This document shows, one piece after another, positions 44,524 through 54,341 of a stretch of DNA of 64,000 nucleotides. Both the position numbers and the translations under genes were made by a program. Positions within the stretch are counted from its first letter, which is position 1, and each line of letters begins with the position of its first letter. This DNA comes from Fragilaria crotonensis (taxonomy: Eukaryota; Bacillariophyta; Fragilariophyceae; Fragilariales; Fragilariaceae), in the NCBI GenBank assembly GCA_022925895.1, contig JAKSYS010000222.1, forward strand, positions 20,561-84,560, in the 5' to 3' direction. The notes under the pieces are model-generated. The model saw nothing but the letters and a program-made list of their open reading frames with translations, did not search any database and was not told where the DNA came from.

Positions 44524-47500
44524 TAGGGGCGGTTCATCCAGATCGTTCATCCCCTCGTCGAAACGTGCATGGGTGGCGGTCTTGACGGTCGAGCTGCCAA
44601 GGTCGAAGTAATACATGACCTTCAGGGAGCGCGAGTATCCGAGAAAAATACCGAGGCGGGAGTTTGGAACGACGCGACCGTATCGAGCAGCCGTTGGACG
44701 AACGTGGATGCGACATCCAAAAGTTTGACGCTTCGCAAGGTTTGGGAGCGGAGCACCACACATCTCGTACGGACTTGAAGGTCGATCGCCGTGGGGAACG
44801 AAGTTGTACAAGCGAATGTAGTGGTAGAACGCATACGGCCAGAAGTTGGGCTGGAGGTTTGCGCCGGAAAGCATGGTGCGAAGAGCATCTCCGATCGTCT
44901 GATGTGGACGCTCTCCAGGTCCATTCTGGTGCGACGAGTCTGGACCGGTCAGTTCCACGGCATATCCAAAGTTCGCAAACGTACGATGGATGTCGCGACA
45001 CTTTCCGAGCTCACCGCCTCCATCCATGCGGACATACTTGTCGGGACATTGTGGAGAGTTGCTGGCGAGCCAGCTGTTGATCCAATCGACGGGAGGTGCT
45101 TTCGTTGCAAAGGCGCGACCAAAGATTCGACCACTGAAGTGATCAGTCAGAAGGACATAGCACGTTTCGCCGTTACCAAAATCAATCGACAAACCTTGAT
45201 TGCACGCCGTTGCTCGCATCGTAGTTCCAATTCCTTTCGGTGCCTTGCGGAGTTTGGCAGCAAGGCATATGGGACATCCTTCAAGCTCAGTTGGGATCTG
45301 GAACTGCGGCATCCCTTTTATGAAACGATGCATTTCCGACAACCGGCGAAAGTTGATGTGCCCGAGACGTTGGTGCCATAGCATTCGCAGAGCCGAACGA
45401 CTCAACGAGCGCACGGCATACGCTTCCGTGGGGACCGCCGAGGAGAATTCCGGGAAGTGAACGTCGCCGTCCAAGATCGTTGGGCGTTGGGCAAGGAGAT
45501 CTTCTGAGTGATGGCCTTCATGGCTTGGGTGATCCATGTCGACCCTGGCGGGGACAACGAAATTGAGACCTGCCGGAGCCATGCCTTGTCCATAAACGTA
45601 AGGCCTTGCGTTGCCGTCAGGTGAGACGGGCAGCATGTCAGAATCCGAAACAGGTGGAGAATGACAGGCGTCGCAGGTCATGCCATCGATGGGATCAAGG
45701 ATCGTCGCAGCAGTGGCAGGAGCATGTTCGGTGCACAGTTTCCGAACGACTTGACCCGATGGTAGCGGTTCCAAATGAGCCTTCGATGTTGGAGCAATCA
45801 AGGTGAATGTGAGGCCGCCGCGGCTCGCCGTCGGCTGCAAGATGATGTAGATATCCTGTGAGCGGCGGAGGCGGTGCGGAAAGTGAATGTGTCCGGCTGT
45901 CTCGGTGAAGCTCGACATGTGATATCCATCAGTGCCGAGCTGCTTTGAAATAGCCGCGTGGGAAATGATGATTCCTGGAATCGTGGGAGTGTAGTATGTC
46001 CGAATGAATACGGACGATGGGCCTCCGGCATTTCCACGATTATCAACCGGCACACACAGGAAACCGACGCCAACAGGTTGATGCGCATGGTGGCCCGCAT
46101 CAAAGAGGCGGACGTTGGTGCAAGTGAGAGGGCGGTAAGCAAACAGGAGCTTGTGGTCGTTGGCGGTGCAAGCCATTGACCCATTGTCGGCATGAGCGAA
46201 CGAGAGTTGGCGTTCGCGGTCATACGTTTCAGCCAGGCGACGAAGCAGGATGGGATCTGGAGCGTCGTTGATGTGGATAGTCTCGGACGCGGGGAGTCCA
46301 GGGATCATATCGGCAACAGGGACGGTGACGGAGTTGGTGCTTGGTACGGCGAAGCATGCCTCGAAGTCGACCTCCTCGGCGGCGGTGACACAGAGGGAAT
46401 TCTGTTGGAAGCCGATTAAGTCGTCTTCGTCATCGTCGTCGACCTTTTCATCGATGGCAGGGACCTCAACATTGGCCGGCTCATGTTCCAGGATGCGACG
46501 CATGGTCCGGGTGGTGGAGGGCGTTGGGCGACCACGGGCATTGGCTGAGTTCAGGCGGCTGCGAAACTGCTTGTGCGAGTTCGCGATCTGAGCTTTGAGC
46601 TGGGGATTGCGTTGCGTCAAACCTTCGGCGACGATGTAGTCGACGAAGCGGTTGCAGTCTTCCAGTTCATGACCCGGCAATTGACAACCGAGACAAACAG
46701 AGGACGCATCTTGGTTCTGGGAAATGGCACGAACCATCAGGTTGATTTCTTCGTCGTCGAGGGTCGTTGCGGACACGGACGACGAGAAGTCAGGCGACGC
46801 GGTTTCGATGCGCCGAATGATGGACGTCGGTGTTCTTCCCGTCGATGCATGCTGCGAGGACGGTGGATCGCGGCCGATCTCGGATGCATACTCGACGAAT
46901 GTCGTCGCGAGTTGCGCCAACGAGAGTTTGAACGGGAGCGCGCCGTCATGGCCGGTGCGCTTATCACGTTCGACTAGGCGTCGGATCTCGGGACGCCATT
47001 CGGACGTCAGGTTGCGAACGGATAGGTCGAGGGCCTCCGATTCGGTGTACGTGCGAGTGGCTTGGCGCTCACGCACCATGAAGTCCTGAAGCCGGCGGAT
47101 ATACAGGCTGAAGGGTTCGGTGCGGCGCTGGCGAGGAATCTTGCTGGCGGTTGAGAAGACAGAATGGAGAAGGGGGTGGTGTAGGCGGAACAGCGAGTAC
47201 ACCACATGATAGCCCGCTTGAGGGGGACAACCTTCAACTGCACTCTGTTCTCTGGAACCAGTTGGAAAAACGGATTCCTGAGTGAGGGCAGTGTAGATCA
47301 ATCCCGACATAAACGAATCCTTCTCACGAACGGAGGCAGGTAGCCAAGTCCACCATTTTCCATGGATCGAATCTTCCTCTGCGGATTCGTATGGTGGACA
47401 CCAAACCCCCCATTGGAGACAAGTTGAGCAAAACAGCTTATACCAATGGACGAACGAATCGTTTTTCGAAGAGTCAAACTTTGGGATGCTTGCTTTGCAA

Positions 47501-48348
47501 AAATCCTTGAACTTCACGTCATCACACATGAATTGGCACATGTAGTCTTCAAAAGACTCGGCGCCGAAGGTCACTTCGGCCGAGAAGGGATGCATCCTGG
47601 TCGGTGTCCGTGTCAAGATTCCAGCGCGTGTCGTGTTCGTCGAGTTGAACAATGGGCGAACGGGTGCGCTATCCGGGGGAGTCTGGAAACGACCGGCAGT
47701 GATTGGTGGTCCATGGCCATCGGTGGGTTGGGTGTCAATTGGGTGTCCTCGAAAAGTCGGTGCGACTGCGACGGCGGGTCTTGTGGTCTCGCCGACGTTA
47801 ACACTTGGTCCGACGGGCGTCGCGTCATTCGTGGCGGGCTCCGTAGCGAGGGGGACATCGACAAGGATGGACGTGTCAATCACTGATGGCGGGCCCTGGC
47901 GAGAACGTCGAGAGCGGCTTCCATGAACGCTGTCGGATGCGGTAGAGGATCCGGGGGGTTTTGGAATGTTGATGTCCGGGATCAAAAAACGGATCAAGAC
48001 GGGGACATGGACCATGTCCGAGGGTTGAGAACGATCCTTGAGGCGCTGGATGATCAATCGTTGCAGCGCGGGCTTTCGCAACGATATGATGGAGTTGCGA
48101 TCGCGTGCATGGTACATACCAAAACCGGGATCGACCAATGTTTGCAATAAGTCCTCCGACAGCCAGGTTGTGTCTTGGAGTTGCTGGAGGACCGACTTGC
48201 GAATTTCATCGTGATAGGTTTCACGAAGGGACATGGTAAGAACGTCGAAGACTTCTGTGAGTGGGATTTCTGCCATTGGGCAGTCCACAATGTCGATGGT
48301 GATCACAAGACAGTCATCATCGTGTCGAATCTCCTCAGCGTTCACCAT
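44518..48348 (-). CDS. element 1 gag-protease-integrase polyprotein
   Basis: 1276 residues. The N-terminus carries an acidic motif shared with the other elements (VDCPMAEIPLTEVFDV). Then come the gag core, a CCHC zinc knuckle (CLGCQLPGHELEDC), an aspartic protease with ADNGSMACT (usually D-S/T-G), and integrase: WHQRLGH and CPICLAAK form the HHCC zinc site, and the catalytic triad is SIDF, RMDGGGE and PGER. It stops at LDEPPLM, where the related element 4 keeps going; the loss of one C in a C-run at about 44528 explains the stop. Confidence 0.92.
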   Translation of the reverse strand: MVNAEEIRHDDDCLVITIDIVDCPMAEIPLTEVFDVLTMSLRETYHDEIRKSVLQQLQDTTWLSEDLLQTLVDPGFGMYHARDRNSIISLRKPALQRLIIQRLKDRSQPSDMVHVPVLIRFLIPDINIPKPPGSSTASDSVHGSRSRRSRQGPPSVIDTSILVDVPLATEPATNDATPVGPSVNVGETTRPAVAVAPTFRGHPIDTQPTDGHGPPITAGRFQTPPDSAPVRPLFNSTNTTRAGILTRTPTRMHPFSAEVTFGAESFEDYMCQFMCDDVKFKDFCKASIPKFDSSKNDSFVHWYKLFCSTCLQWGVWCPPYESAEEDSIHGKWWTWLPASVREKDSFMSGLIYTALTQESVFPTGSREQSAVEGCPPQAGYHVVYSLFRLHHPLLHSVFSTASKIPRQRRTEPFSLYIRRLQDFMVRERQATRTYTESEALDLSVRNLTSEWRPEIRRLVERDKRTGHDGALPFKLSLAQLATTFVEYASEIGRDPPSSQHASTGRTPTSIIRRIETASPDFSSSVSATTLDDEEINLMVRAISQNQDASSVCLGCQLPGHELEDCNRFVDYIVAEGLTQRNPQLKAQIANSHKQFRSRLNSANARGRPTPSTTRTMRRILEHEPANVEVPAIDEKVDDDDEDDLIGFQQNSLCVTAAEEVDFEACFAVPSTNSVTVPVADMIPGLPASETIHINDAPDPILLRRLAETYDRERQLSFAHADNGSMACTANDHKLLFAYRPLTCTNVRLFDAGHHAHQPVGVGFLCVPVDNRGNAGGPSSVFIRTYYTPTIPGIIISHAAISKQLGTDGYHMSSFTETAGHIHFPHRLRRSQDIYIILQPTASRGGLTFTLIAPTSKAHLEPLPSGQVVRKLCTEHAPATAATILDPIDGMTCDACHSPPVSDSDMLPVSPDGNARPYVYGQGMAPAGLNFVVPARVDMDHPSHEGHHSEDLLAQRPTILDGDVHFPEFSSAVPTEAYAVRSLSRSALRMLWHQRLGHINFRRLSEMHRFIKGMPQFQIPTELEGCPICLAAKLRKAPKGIGTTMRATACNQGLSIDFGNGETCYVLLTDHFSGRIFGRAFATKAPPVDWINSWLASNSPQCPDKYVRMDGGGELGKCRDIHRTFANFGYAVELTGPDSSHQNGPGERPHQTIGDALRTMLSGANLQPNFWPYAFYHYIRLYNFVPHGDRPSSPYEMCGAPLPNLAKRQTFGCRIHVRPTAARYGRVVPNSRLGIFLGYSRSLKVMYYFDLGSSTVKTATHARFDEGMNDLDEPPLM

Positions 48349-48504
48349 GATAGTATCGAGGTTCAGAAATATGCGGTCCCGGATGGATGGCCGAAGAGAA
48401 ATCTAACTCAGAGTGGCTACGTGGTTCTTAGTATCGTGTGACACAAAGAACACGAAAGAACGCAGACTTCGTCGGAGTTGACGCAGAATATAGTCGTAGA
48501 CTTT

Positions 48505-48516
48505 AGGCTCATAACC
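48505..48516 (-). promoter_or_regulatory. primer binding site of element 1
   Basis: In element sense GGTTATGAGCCT follows directly on the LTR end. Ten or more bases are complementary to the anticodon stem-loop of initiator tRNA-Met (GGGCTCATAACC), not to a tRNA 3' end. Confidence 0.8.
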
Positions 48517-48875
48517 TGTGAGACCCTCCCTAGTACGACGGCTCCACATACATTGACTCACTTGGGAGTCGAGTTAGTGCGAGGCCGTCAGGAAACAGAA
48601 GGGGAGGAACACGACAGCACAATGAATAAGAGCGCGGCGGTATCCGGCGAGGTACGTAGTCGCGAAGGTACCGGCGATGGTGGTGTTGTGAGTTGTAGAT
48701 GTGGACGAAGCAGCAACTGTACCTCTTCACCCTTACGATCGTAGACCGGCAAAAATGCAGTGGAGGTAATAGTTTAGGCTAAGTTAAAGTTGTGAGCAAT
48801 GTCAAAAGACACTGCCTTAAACTAGTACAGTAGTCGGCTCGGCACTGCGAAGTAAGTCGGTAAAGCAGTAAACCC
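48517..48875 (-). repeat. 5' LTR of element 1, truncated
   Basis: 359 bases, 99% like the 3' LTR. The last 69 bases of the full LTR (up to TGTCAGTGC in element sense) are missing because another LTR starts directly at 48876. The hairpin is at 48796-48815. Confidence 0.9.
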
Positions 48876-49388
48876 TGTGAGACCCTCCCTATTTACGAGC
48901 GCTCACGCTCAGGGGTAGGAAGGAGGGAATGGGTGGTCCACAATCGTCCACGGTAAGTCACACGTAAACGCGGAAACAGTTAACAGAACGAAACGCAAAT
49001 ATCAGCGGCAATGGCGTTCTGTATACAATTACTCGATGGCGCTGTACGACGATGTGGTTACTGTAGTAGATACGTAGTTGTCAATACACCCTATTGCCTC
49101 TTCACCCTTACGATCATCGAGACCGGCAAGAATGCAGTTGAGGTATAAAAGGGTTATATTTGAAGTTGTGAGAACCGATGTGTGTGAAACACATCGGCAG
49201 TAGACTACCGGTAGACTAATCCGACTAGTGCCGGGGAGGTATCAGCATTCATGACAATACCCGTACGACAGTGATGGCGGTACAGTAACATCTCTGAATA
49301 ACTTGACCGTGTGCAGTAGGCAGTATGAACATCATAGCACGGTATTGGAGAGCGACATAGATATACCAACAATGCAGATGCACTGACA
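48876..49388 (-). repeat. LTR of a second copia subfamily (element 2)
   Basis: 513 bases in the same orientation as element 1, with ends TGTCAGTGCATCTG...GTCTCACA in element sense, followed on the right by a polypurine tract (CTTCCCCATTGTATGC on this strand) and about 90 bases of element 3'UTR. It keeps the shared block TCACCCTTACGATC...GAATGCAG, a TATAAAAGGG box (this strand) and a hairpin at 49175-49197 (stem CCGATGTGT/ACACATCGG). No coding part of its element remains. Confidence 0.85.
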
Positions 49389-50085
49389 CACTTCCCCATT
49401 GTATGCACCGGAACAAGTGGAGCATCACAATGAGCAAACATGAGTGCATCATCATCAGAAAATAACAAGATGAAGGTCCATTGCTGTCCAAGGAGAAATA
49501 GAATGCACTGACACACTTGCAGAAATGTCACGGGTGTAGCTCTGTAACATTGAGAAACAGCACTGCACAACACTCTACCCTGGAAGACCGTGGGAGGGAG
49601 CAAGCAAGCAACCACCGAGCATTTGAGTTGTTGCTGTGCAGAATTTGGATATGCTTGCTTCTTGAGTGCATGGCCTTGAGGGTTGTGGAGAGTTAGGACG
49701 GCCAAGAAGAAGGCATTGCTTCTGTTCATGGGTTGCGACAACCACGTCGAAGGCGCACGGCTTGGTAGGATACCACAAGATTCGTCGATGGATCAAGGGA
49801 CGCAGCCGTCCACTCGGGAATTTCCGCAAACCGGCGCGAGCAAACTACACCAGGGTTACACTTGGAAGCCTTGTCGTTGCCATCGAAAACCAAGGAAGGC
49901 ATCAAACAAAGCAGGAGCCAAAATGAAACAGCAAGCCAACATGTGAACTGCTGCCTAATGGAAGTGGCAGGGCAGCTAAGCGCAGTGCGGAGTTTCCATT
50001 GCTGTCATCGCTGGGCGGTACAAAGCCACCAGAAATTGAGTACCAAGAAATTGAGTTCAGATGTCCAGCCTACTTGACTGCGCCA
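49389..50085. other. spacer between two head-to-head LTRs
   Basis: The first 90 bases are element-2 3'UTR. At 49503-49519 there is a second copy of the LTR edge (GAATGCACTGACACACTT). The rest, up to the start of the plus-strand LTR at 50086, has no gene and no match I can see in the window. Confidence 0.5.
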
Positions 50086-50525
50086 TGTCAGTGCATCACG
50101 GCAGTCTAATGCCAATGTGACTGTACAATACCGCGATACTACTATCCCTCCGTATCTACTGTACAATGTCTACCGCCACATGGACTACTTTAGCCTAGTC
50201 TAAGAACTGGAGTGCTTCACACACTCCGGTCACAACTTCAAATATAACCCTTTTATACCTCAACTGCATTCTTGCCGGTCTCGACGATCGTAAGGGTGAA
50301 GAGGCAATAGGGTGTATTGACAACTACGTATCTACTACAGGAACCACATCGCCGTACAGCGCCATCGAGTAATTGTATACAGAACGCCATTGCCGCTGAT
50401 ATTTGCGTTTCGTTCTGTCAACTGTTTCCGCGTTTGCGTGTGACTTACCGTGGACGATTGTGGACCACCCATTCCCTCCTTCCTACCCCTGAGCGTGAGC
50501 GCTCATAAATAGGGAGGGTCTCACA
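50086..50525 (+). repeat. 5' LTR of element 3 (same subfamily as element 2, opposite strand)
   Basis: 440 bases, TGTCAGTGCATC...TCTCACA, closely matching the reverse complement of 48876-49170 over its last 300 bases. It has its own hairpin at 50206-50230 (stem GGAGTG/CACTCC extended by three pairs). It forms a large inverted repeat with 48876-49388. Confidence 0.88.
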
Positions 50526-50540
50526 GGTTATGAGCCCAAG
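50526..50540 (+). promoter_or_regulatory. primer binding site of element 3
   Basis: GGTTATGAGCCCAAG directly after the LTR. Its complement CTTGGGCTCATAACC folds as an anticodon stem-loop with a CTCATAA loop (CAT anticodon) of initiator tRNA-Met. Confidence 0.82.
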
Positions 50541-50596
50541 TACGCCCCGTACTTTCTTTCGTGGCTGACAAGGTAACCCTATCCAAGATACTAACC

Positions 50597-51730
50597 ATGT
50601 CAGCACCTTGGGAGTTGAACAACCAAGATGACTCTGTCATTCTGACAGTGGACGTTGCGGATTCCCCGATAGCAGAACTACGGCTCTCGGAAATCTACGA
50701 TGTGAAAACTTCCTCCATGAATGATGACTACATCGTTGTCCTTCACAATTATATTGCTCTACAGCTGAAAACTACTGTTGGACTTTGTGATCGGTCTATA
50801 ATTCATTTGCTGGGTTCCCGCTTTATCCCCTTACACTGCCGAGCAAACGGGGATATTGTCTCTCTTCGGAAGCCTGCTATGGAGCGTTTGATCCAACAGA
50901 CTTTGCAGAGCAGGCTCGATACTTGCAGTCCAGTCTCTGTTTCAATCCTCATCCAATTCAAGACTCCGGGTTTCAGGATCCCACGACGTTTGCATGAGTC
51001 CCTTTGCTTTCCGCCAAAGATTGGTGGAGTTGAAAGGGACAACAACGATGTGATCACTGCTTTACCAGCAGGTGTCAGGGAGGACTCCCAACACACCTTT
51101 CCTTGTCTGTTGCAGCATCTTGCAGGAAACAAACCTACTGTTGGTGGCATTCCATTGACCGACTCTACCATGGTCGACAGCTTTGTTACTTTGGAGCCGG
51201 TTCCTTGTCTTTTGTTCCGGATCTACCCCCCAGTGTACTACCCAGGCAACGTTATCGATTGTCCTACTGCATCTGAGGGTGACGCAGCACTTGACTCGGC
51301 CAGAACAGCCGACAATAGCCTCGACGTGACAGCAAACGAAGGAGAGACCGTCACACCACTGAACGACTTCATTGAAAGTGCAAATGATCACACCAGTGAA
51401 ACCGTGAAGTATCCCCCGGTTGATCGCGGACGCCTTCTTTTGGACACGTCAAGGCTGGCGCCATCTTCGACTTCTACTCGGGTTGTTGCAAATAATCCTA
51501 TTTGTGTGAGGACAACGAATAGTACTCTTCCAGGCATCACGACTCCCCAGGCTGGCATTGCATGCAATACAGACAACCGATTGGTCCGACGCAACGAGCA
51601 TGTTGTCAACACAAAGTTTGCTCCTCTTGCTTCAACCTGGCTGCCCATTCTCCTGAGGTATCAACCAGTTGACCGTGGACGCTGCCACCTTCTCCACCAG
51701 ACTGCCACCTTCTCCACCAGACTGTATTGA
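50597..51730 (+). CDS. element 3 gag-like protein
   Basis: 377 residues from the ATG at 50597. The first 120 residues match the N-termini of the gag proteins of elements 1 and 4 (VDVADSPIAELRLSEIYDV, then FIPLHCRANGDIVSLRKPAM), after which the sequence is unlike them and has no zinc knuckle. The last codons include a 20-base tandem duplication (from 51682). It may be a dead or non-autonomous gag. Confidence 0.75.
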   Translation: MSAPWELNNQDDSVILTVDVADSPIAELRLSEIYDVKTSSMNDDYIVVLHNYIALQLKTTVGLCDRSIIHLLGSRFIPLHCRANGDIVSLRKPAMERLIQQTLQSRLDTCSPVSVSILIQFKTPGFRIPRRLHESLCFPPKIGGVERDNNDVITALPAGVREDSQHTFPCLLQHLAGNKPTVGGIPLTDSTMVDSFVTLEPVPCLLFRIYPPVYYPGNVIDCPTASEGDAALDSARTADNSLDVTANEGETVTPLNDFIESANDHTSETVKYPPVDRGRLLLDTSRLAPSSTSTRVVANNPICVRTTNSTLPGITTPQAGIACNTDNRLVRRNEHVVNTKFAPLASTWLPILLRYQPVDRGRCHLLHQTATFSTRLY

Positions 51731-53737
51731 TAAGGTCCGCGTTGGCGCATACCGGTCTTTATTGATAATGTTTGCGTGCCGGATTCTGGTTCGTTGCACT
51801 CGGGTTTGCTCATTCCGTTACATCTTCGACTGATGACGCTTTATGAGGGGTAGTCGGTGTGTATCCGTGCATGCAGTTTGTTCGACCCACCACCCCAACA
51901 TAAAGTCTTGTACTACACACTGTGCTCGATCAGCCAATGTCTTCATCCTGAGACATTTTTCGGGAAAGGACTACGGTGCACTTCTTATTCACTATGAGTA
52001 TCGGAACAATACCAGTCTGTATTGAGTGATCTGCACACGGGTGCGCCCGGAAGATTTAATCCAAACACAACTTTTGCTAAAGTGCGTGACTGTGTTGCCT
52101 TCACCTCTCCTGCAAGACCGCCACTCAAGCAAACATTGACGGCGGATTTCAGAGCAAATTCATGACTTGTCATTAGATGCTGTGAAGGACATCAATCACA
52201 ACGGTTTCAACAACGTCACGTGCTTTTACTTGCTATCGGGAGGTGTCCTTTTATTCCCATGGCCTTAACCCTCTACTGAACATGTGCACCGTTGTCGATT
52301 CTTTTCGTGAATCTCCTTGCATGATTTACTGTCGCAGTGCGCTTCAATTGGGGATGAGCGCTCAAATGCCCTACAATGATTGGATGCTGATGAACTGCTA
52401 GGACAAATTTCCTCTTGCCAAGTGGACGTCCAAACTCTGGGTCATTCTGATGCATCGGAGCACCGTGAAATGTTGACAGAACTCGGATTGCTTCTGTCCA
52501 ATTGAACCAGCTGGATTTGGTGACTTTGCAAATGTTGAGCACAAAATGGTTGAAGAACATATGGCTCCGCCAATGTGCTTGTGTTTTTACTGTGTTGTTG
52601 CTGTCTCACGGTCACAGCCCGAAATGAAACATTGCCCTGCAGCCTGTTGTTCCTTCGGAATTGGCACACTCTCCCACCTAGTACAGTCCTGGACGCATTG
52701 TTCCTTGAAGGACGACGCGATGCTACTTGTTTTTTTATGTATCCCTGCTCCCGCCCCTGTTCACTCATTGTCACCATTCCTCCCGCCGTTGCTGACAATG
52801 GGGGAGTGTGATGATGCATGAAATAGCTTCCTACTACGCCGAATGTTGCCGGCAAGCACACACCTGCTTCTCTGGCCATCCAACACGCGTGCCAGATGAA
52901 TGACTTTGGAAGTCCGCTCGCCTGCGCATCGTTCTGACATTGTCTACTCTAGAGTTGATGGACAGTGACGAGGGTGCAAATCGGAGTCTCGGGTACACTG
53001 TAACCAGTCGCAGGACGACTAAGCATTCAAGTGTTACGGCGGTGTTCTTATCCTGGCTGTTGGAACCTTGTTGGAGGGTGAAACTTGTAGGAGAATGCAC
53101 CGACATACTGAATGCTATAGCTCAAGGCATTAATTCCGCAGCAGCTTTCACAAGCCACAGGCTGGAGGTTTCATCGCTCAAGATTGTGGATTGTGACAAA
53201 CAAAGAGTATCGTTTCACATCGCCTTGCCGGATGAAACGGATGTCGTTGTAGTCCATGTCACATGTCACAGGCCTCCATGTCTTGACCGCCTCTACTCGG
53301 TGCCGCCGGTGTATGATTGTATTGCCACCACGGCGACTTCTTTTGGGTTCCTGCTTCATGGCTGTGCCGGTGGCATGCAACCCCGCATTTCTCTCCAAAG
53401 TCTGCTCACCAGATTGCTTTCATGCTGCTGCAGCACCGTAAAAAGGGTCTAAGTTTTACAATCACAATTCGCAATGATTAAGCCCACACGACTTGTGAAC
53501 AACGAATGCACTGGCATTCAGAAATCATCTAGTAGATGACAAGGATATGTGCACCACGCGACATGATCATGCAGTTGTCCGGATGAAGCAGCGCATCCCG
53601 TACTCTTCTTCCTAATTGCAAAGTCGATGAATCCTGGTTCGGTACCACCGAGCTGCATTCATCCGTCACAACTCCATCCCCTTCGGATCGAGTAGTACGG
53701 TGGGATTTTGAGCACAACTTCTCACTGGATAAACCCA
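51731..53737. other. non-coding or unrecognised DNA between element 3 and element 4
   Basis: The only landmark is the polypurine tract near 52793. The plus-strand open frame at 52940-53452 (170 codons) has no known motif. The last five bases before the element-4 LTR (ACCCA) would be its target-site duplication. Confidence 0.45.
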
Positions 53738-54150
53738 TGCCGCGACAGGACTAGCGAGCGCGATTCGCACACGGGAGTAGCAACGTGAGTTCGTGCGAGT
53801 CACAAGGATTCACAAGACAAAACGGGTGAAACCACGATGGTGTAATCGGATGGAACTGCAATACCGTTCGGTCGGATCTCTCTTGTCTTGGAGTATGTCG
53901 CTAGTACCGTCGCTCTTGTTGTCTATATAGAAGCCTGAAGCCTCAGTACCCTTACGATCGTCGGAGACCGGCAAAGATGCAGATGAGGCAAATAAAGGCT
54001 ATAATAGAAGTTGTGCGGAGTACATAAGGTACTCCGATTAGACTAGCTAACCAACTGCCGGCACTTTAATACTGTCGTTGTCGCTAGTACAACGCAGCAT
54101 AGTATGCTCGGACGTTTCAGACATATAGTGTGATATGTAATGCAGTGACA
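53738..54150 (-). repeat. 3' LTR of element 4
   Basis: 413 bases, TGTCACTGCATTAC...CGCGGCA in element sense. It has the shared block TACCCTTACGATCGTCGGAGA and a hairpin at 54016-54036 (CGGAGTAC/GTACTCCG, loop ATAAG). Confidence 0.92.
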
Positions 54151-54323
54151 CACTCCCCCATTGTATGCATCCACAAAGGCAAACAATGAGTACACAGGAG
54201 TGCATTCACATATCGAGGATCGACAAGAACCGTAGGCGTTGTCATCGTGAAGGGACCAGGGCACGGCATAGTGTCCCATCATGCGGCGGACGTGGCGATA
54301 GTGAAGCGTTGACCCCAAAGATT

Positions 54324-54341
54324 TAGTGAGGGCATCCGCGG
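54324..54341. repeat. LINE target-site duplication, left copy
   Basis: TAGTGAGGGCATCCGCGG, identical to 57576-57593. It is codon sequence of the end of the element-4 polyprotein, which shows where the LINE entered. Confidence 0.95.

Larger units (their letters stand above)
41689..48875 (-). mobile_element. Ty1/copia retrotransposon, element 1
   Basis: A minus-strand copia element. Its 3' LTR is 41689-42119, the polypurine tract follows at about 42120-42134 (CACTCCCCCATTGT on this strand), the primer binding site is at 48505-48516, and the 5' LTR is 48517-48875, cut short where another LTR begins. The order gag, protease, integrase, RT, RNase H is the copia order. The two LTRs differ by only three substitutions and one 3-base indel over 359 bases, so the insertion is recent. 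Even so, the pol frame is broken at about 44528, 44340 and 43178. Confidence 0.95.
50086..52815 (+). mobile_element. element 3, gag-only non-autonomous copia-related element
   Basis: LTR (50086-50525), primer binding site, a gag-like gene and, at about 52793-52807, a polypurine tract ACAATGGGGGAGTG like those of the other elements, followed by TGATGATGCATG in the place of an LTR start. There is no integrase, RT or RNase H, and the right LTR cannot be followed. It looks like a deletion derivative (LARD/TRIM type) or a truncated copy. Confidence 0.6.

Noticed and set aside
52940-53452. 170-codon plus-strand open frame near element 3
   Set aside because: No retroelement motif and no recognisable fold; left as unassigned.
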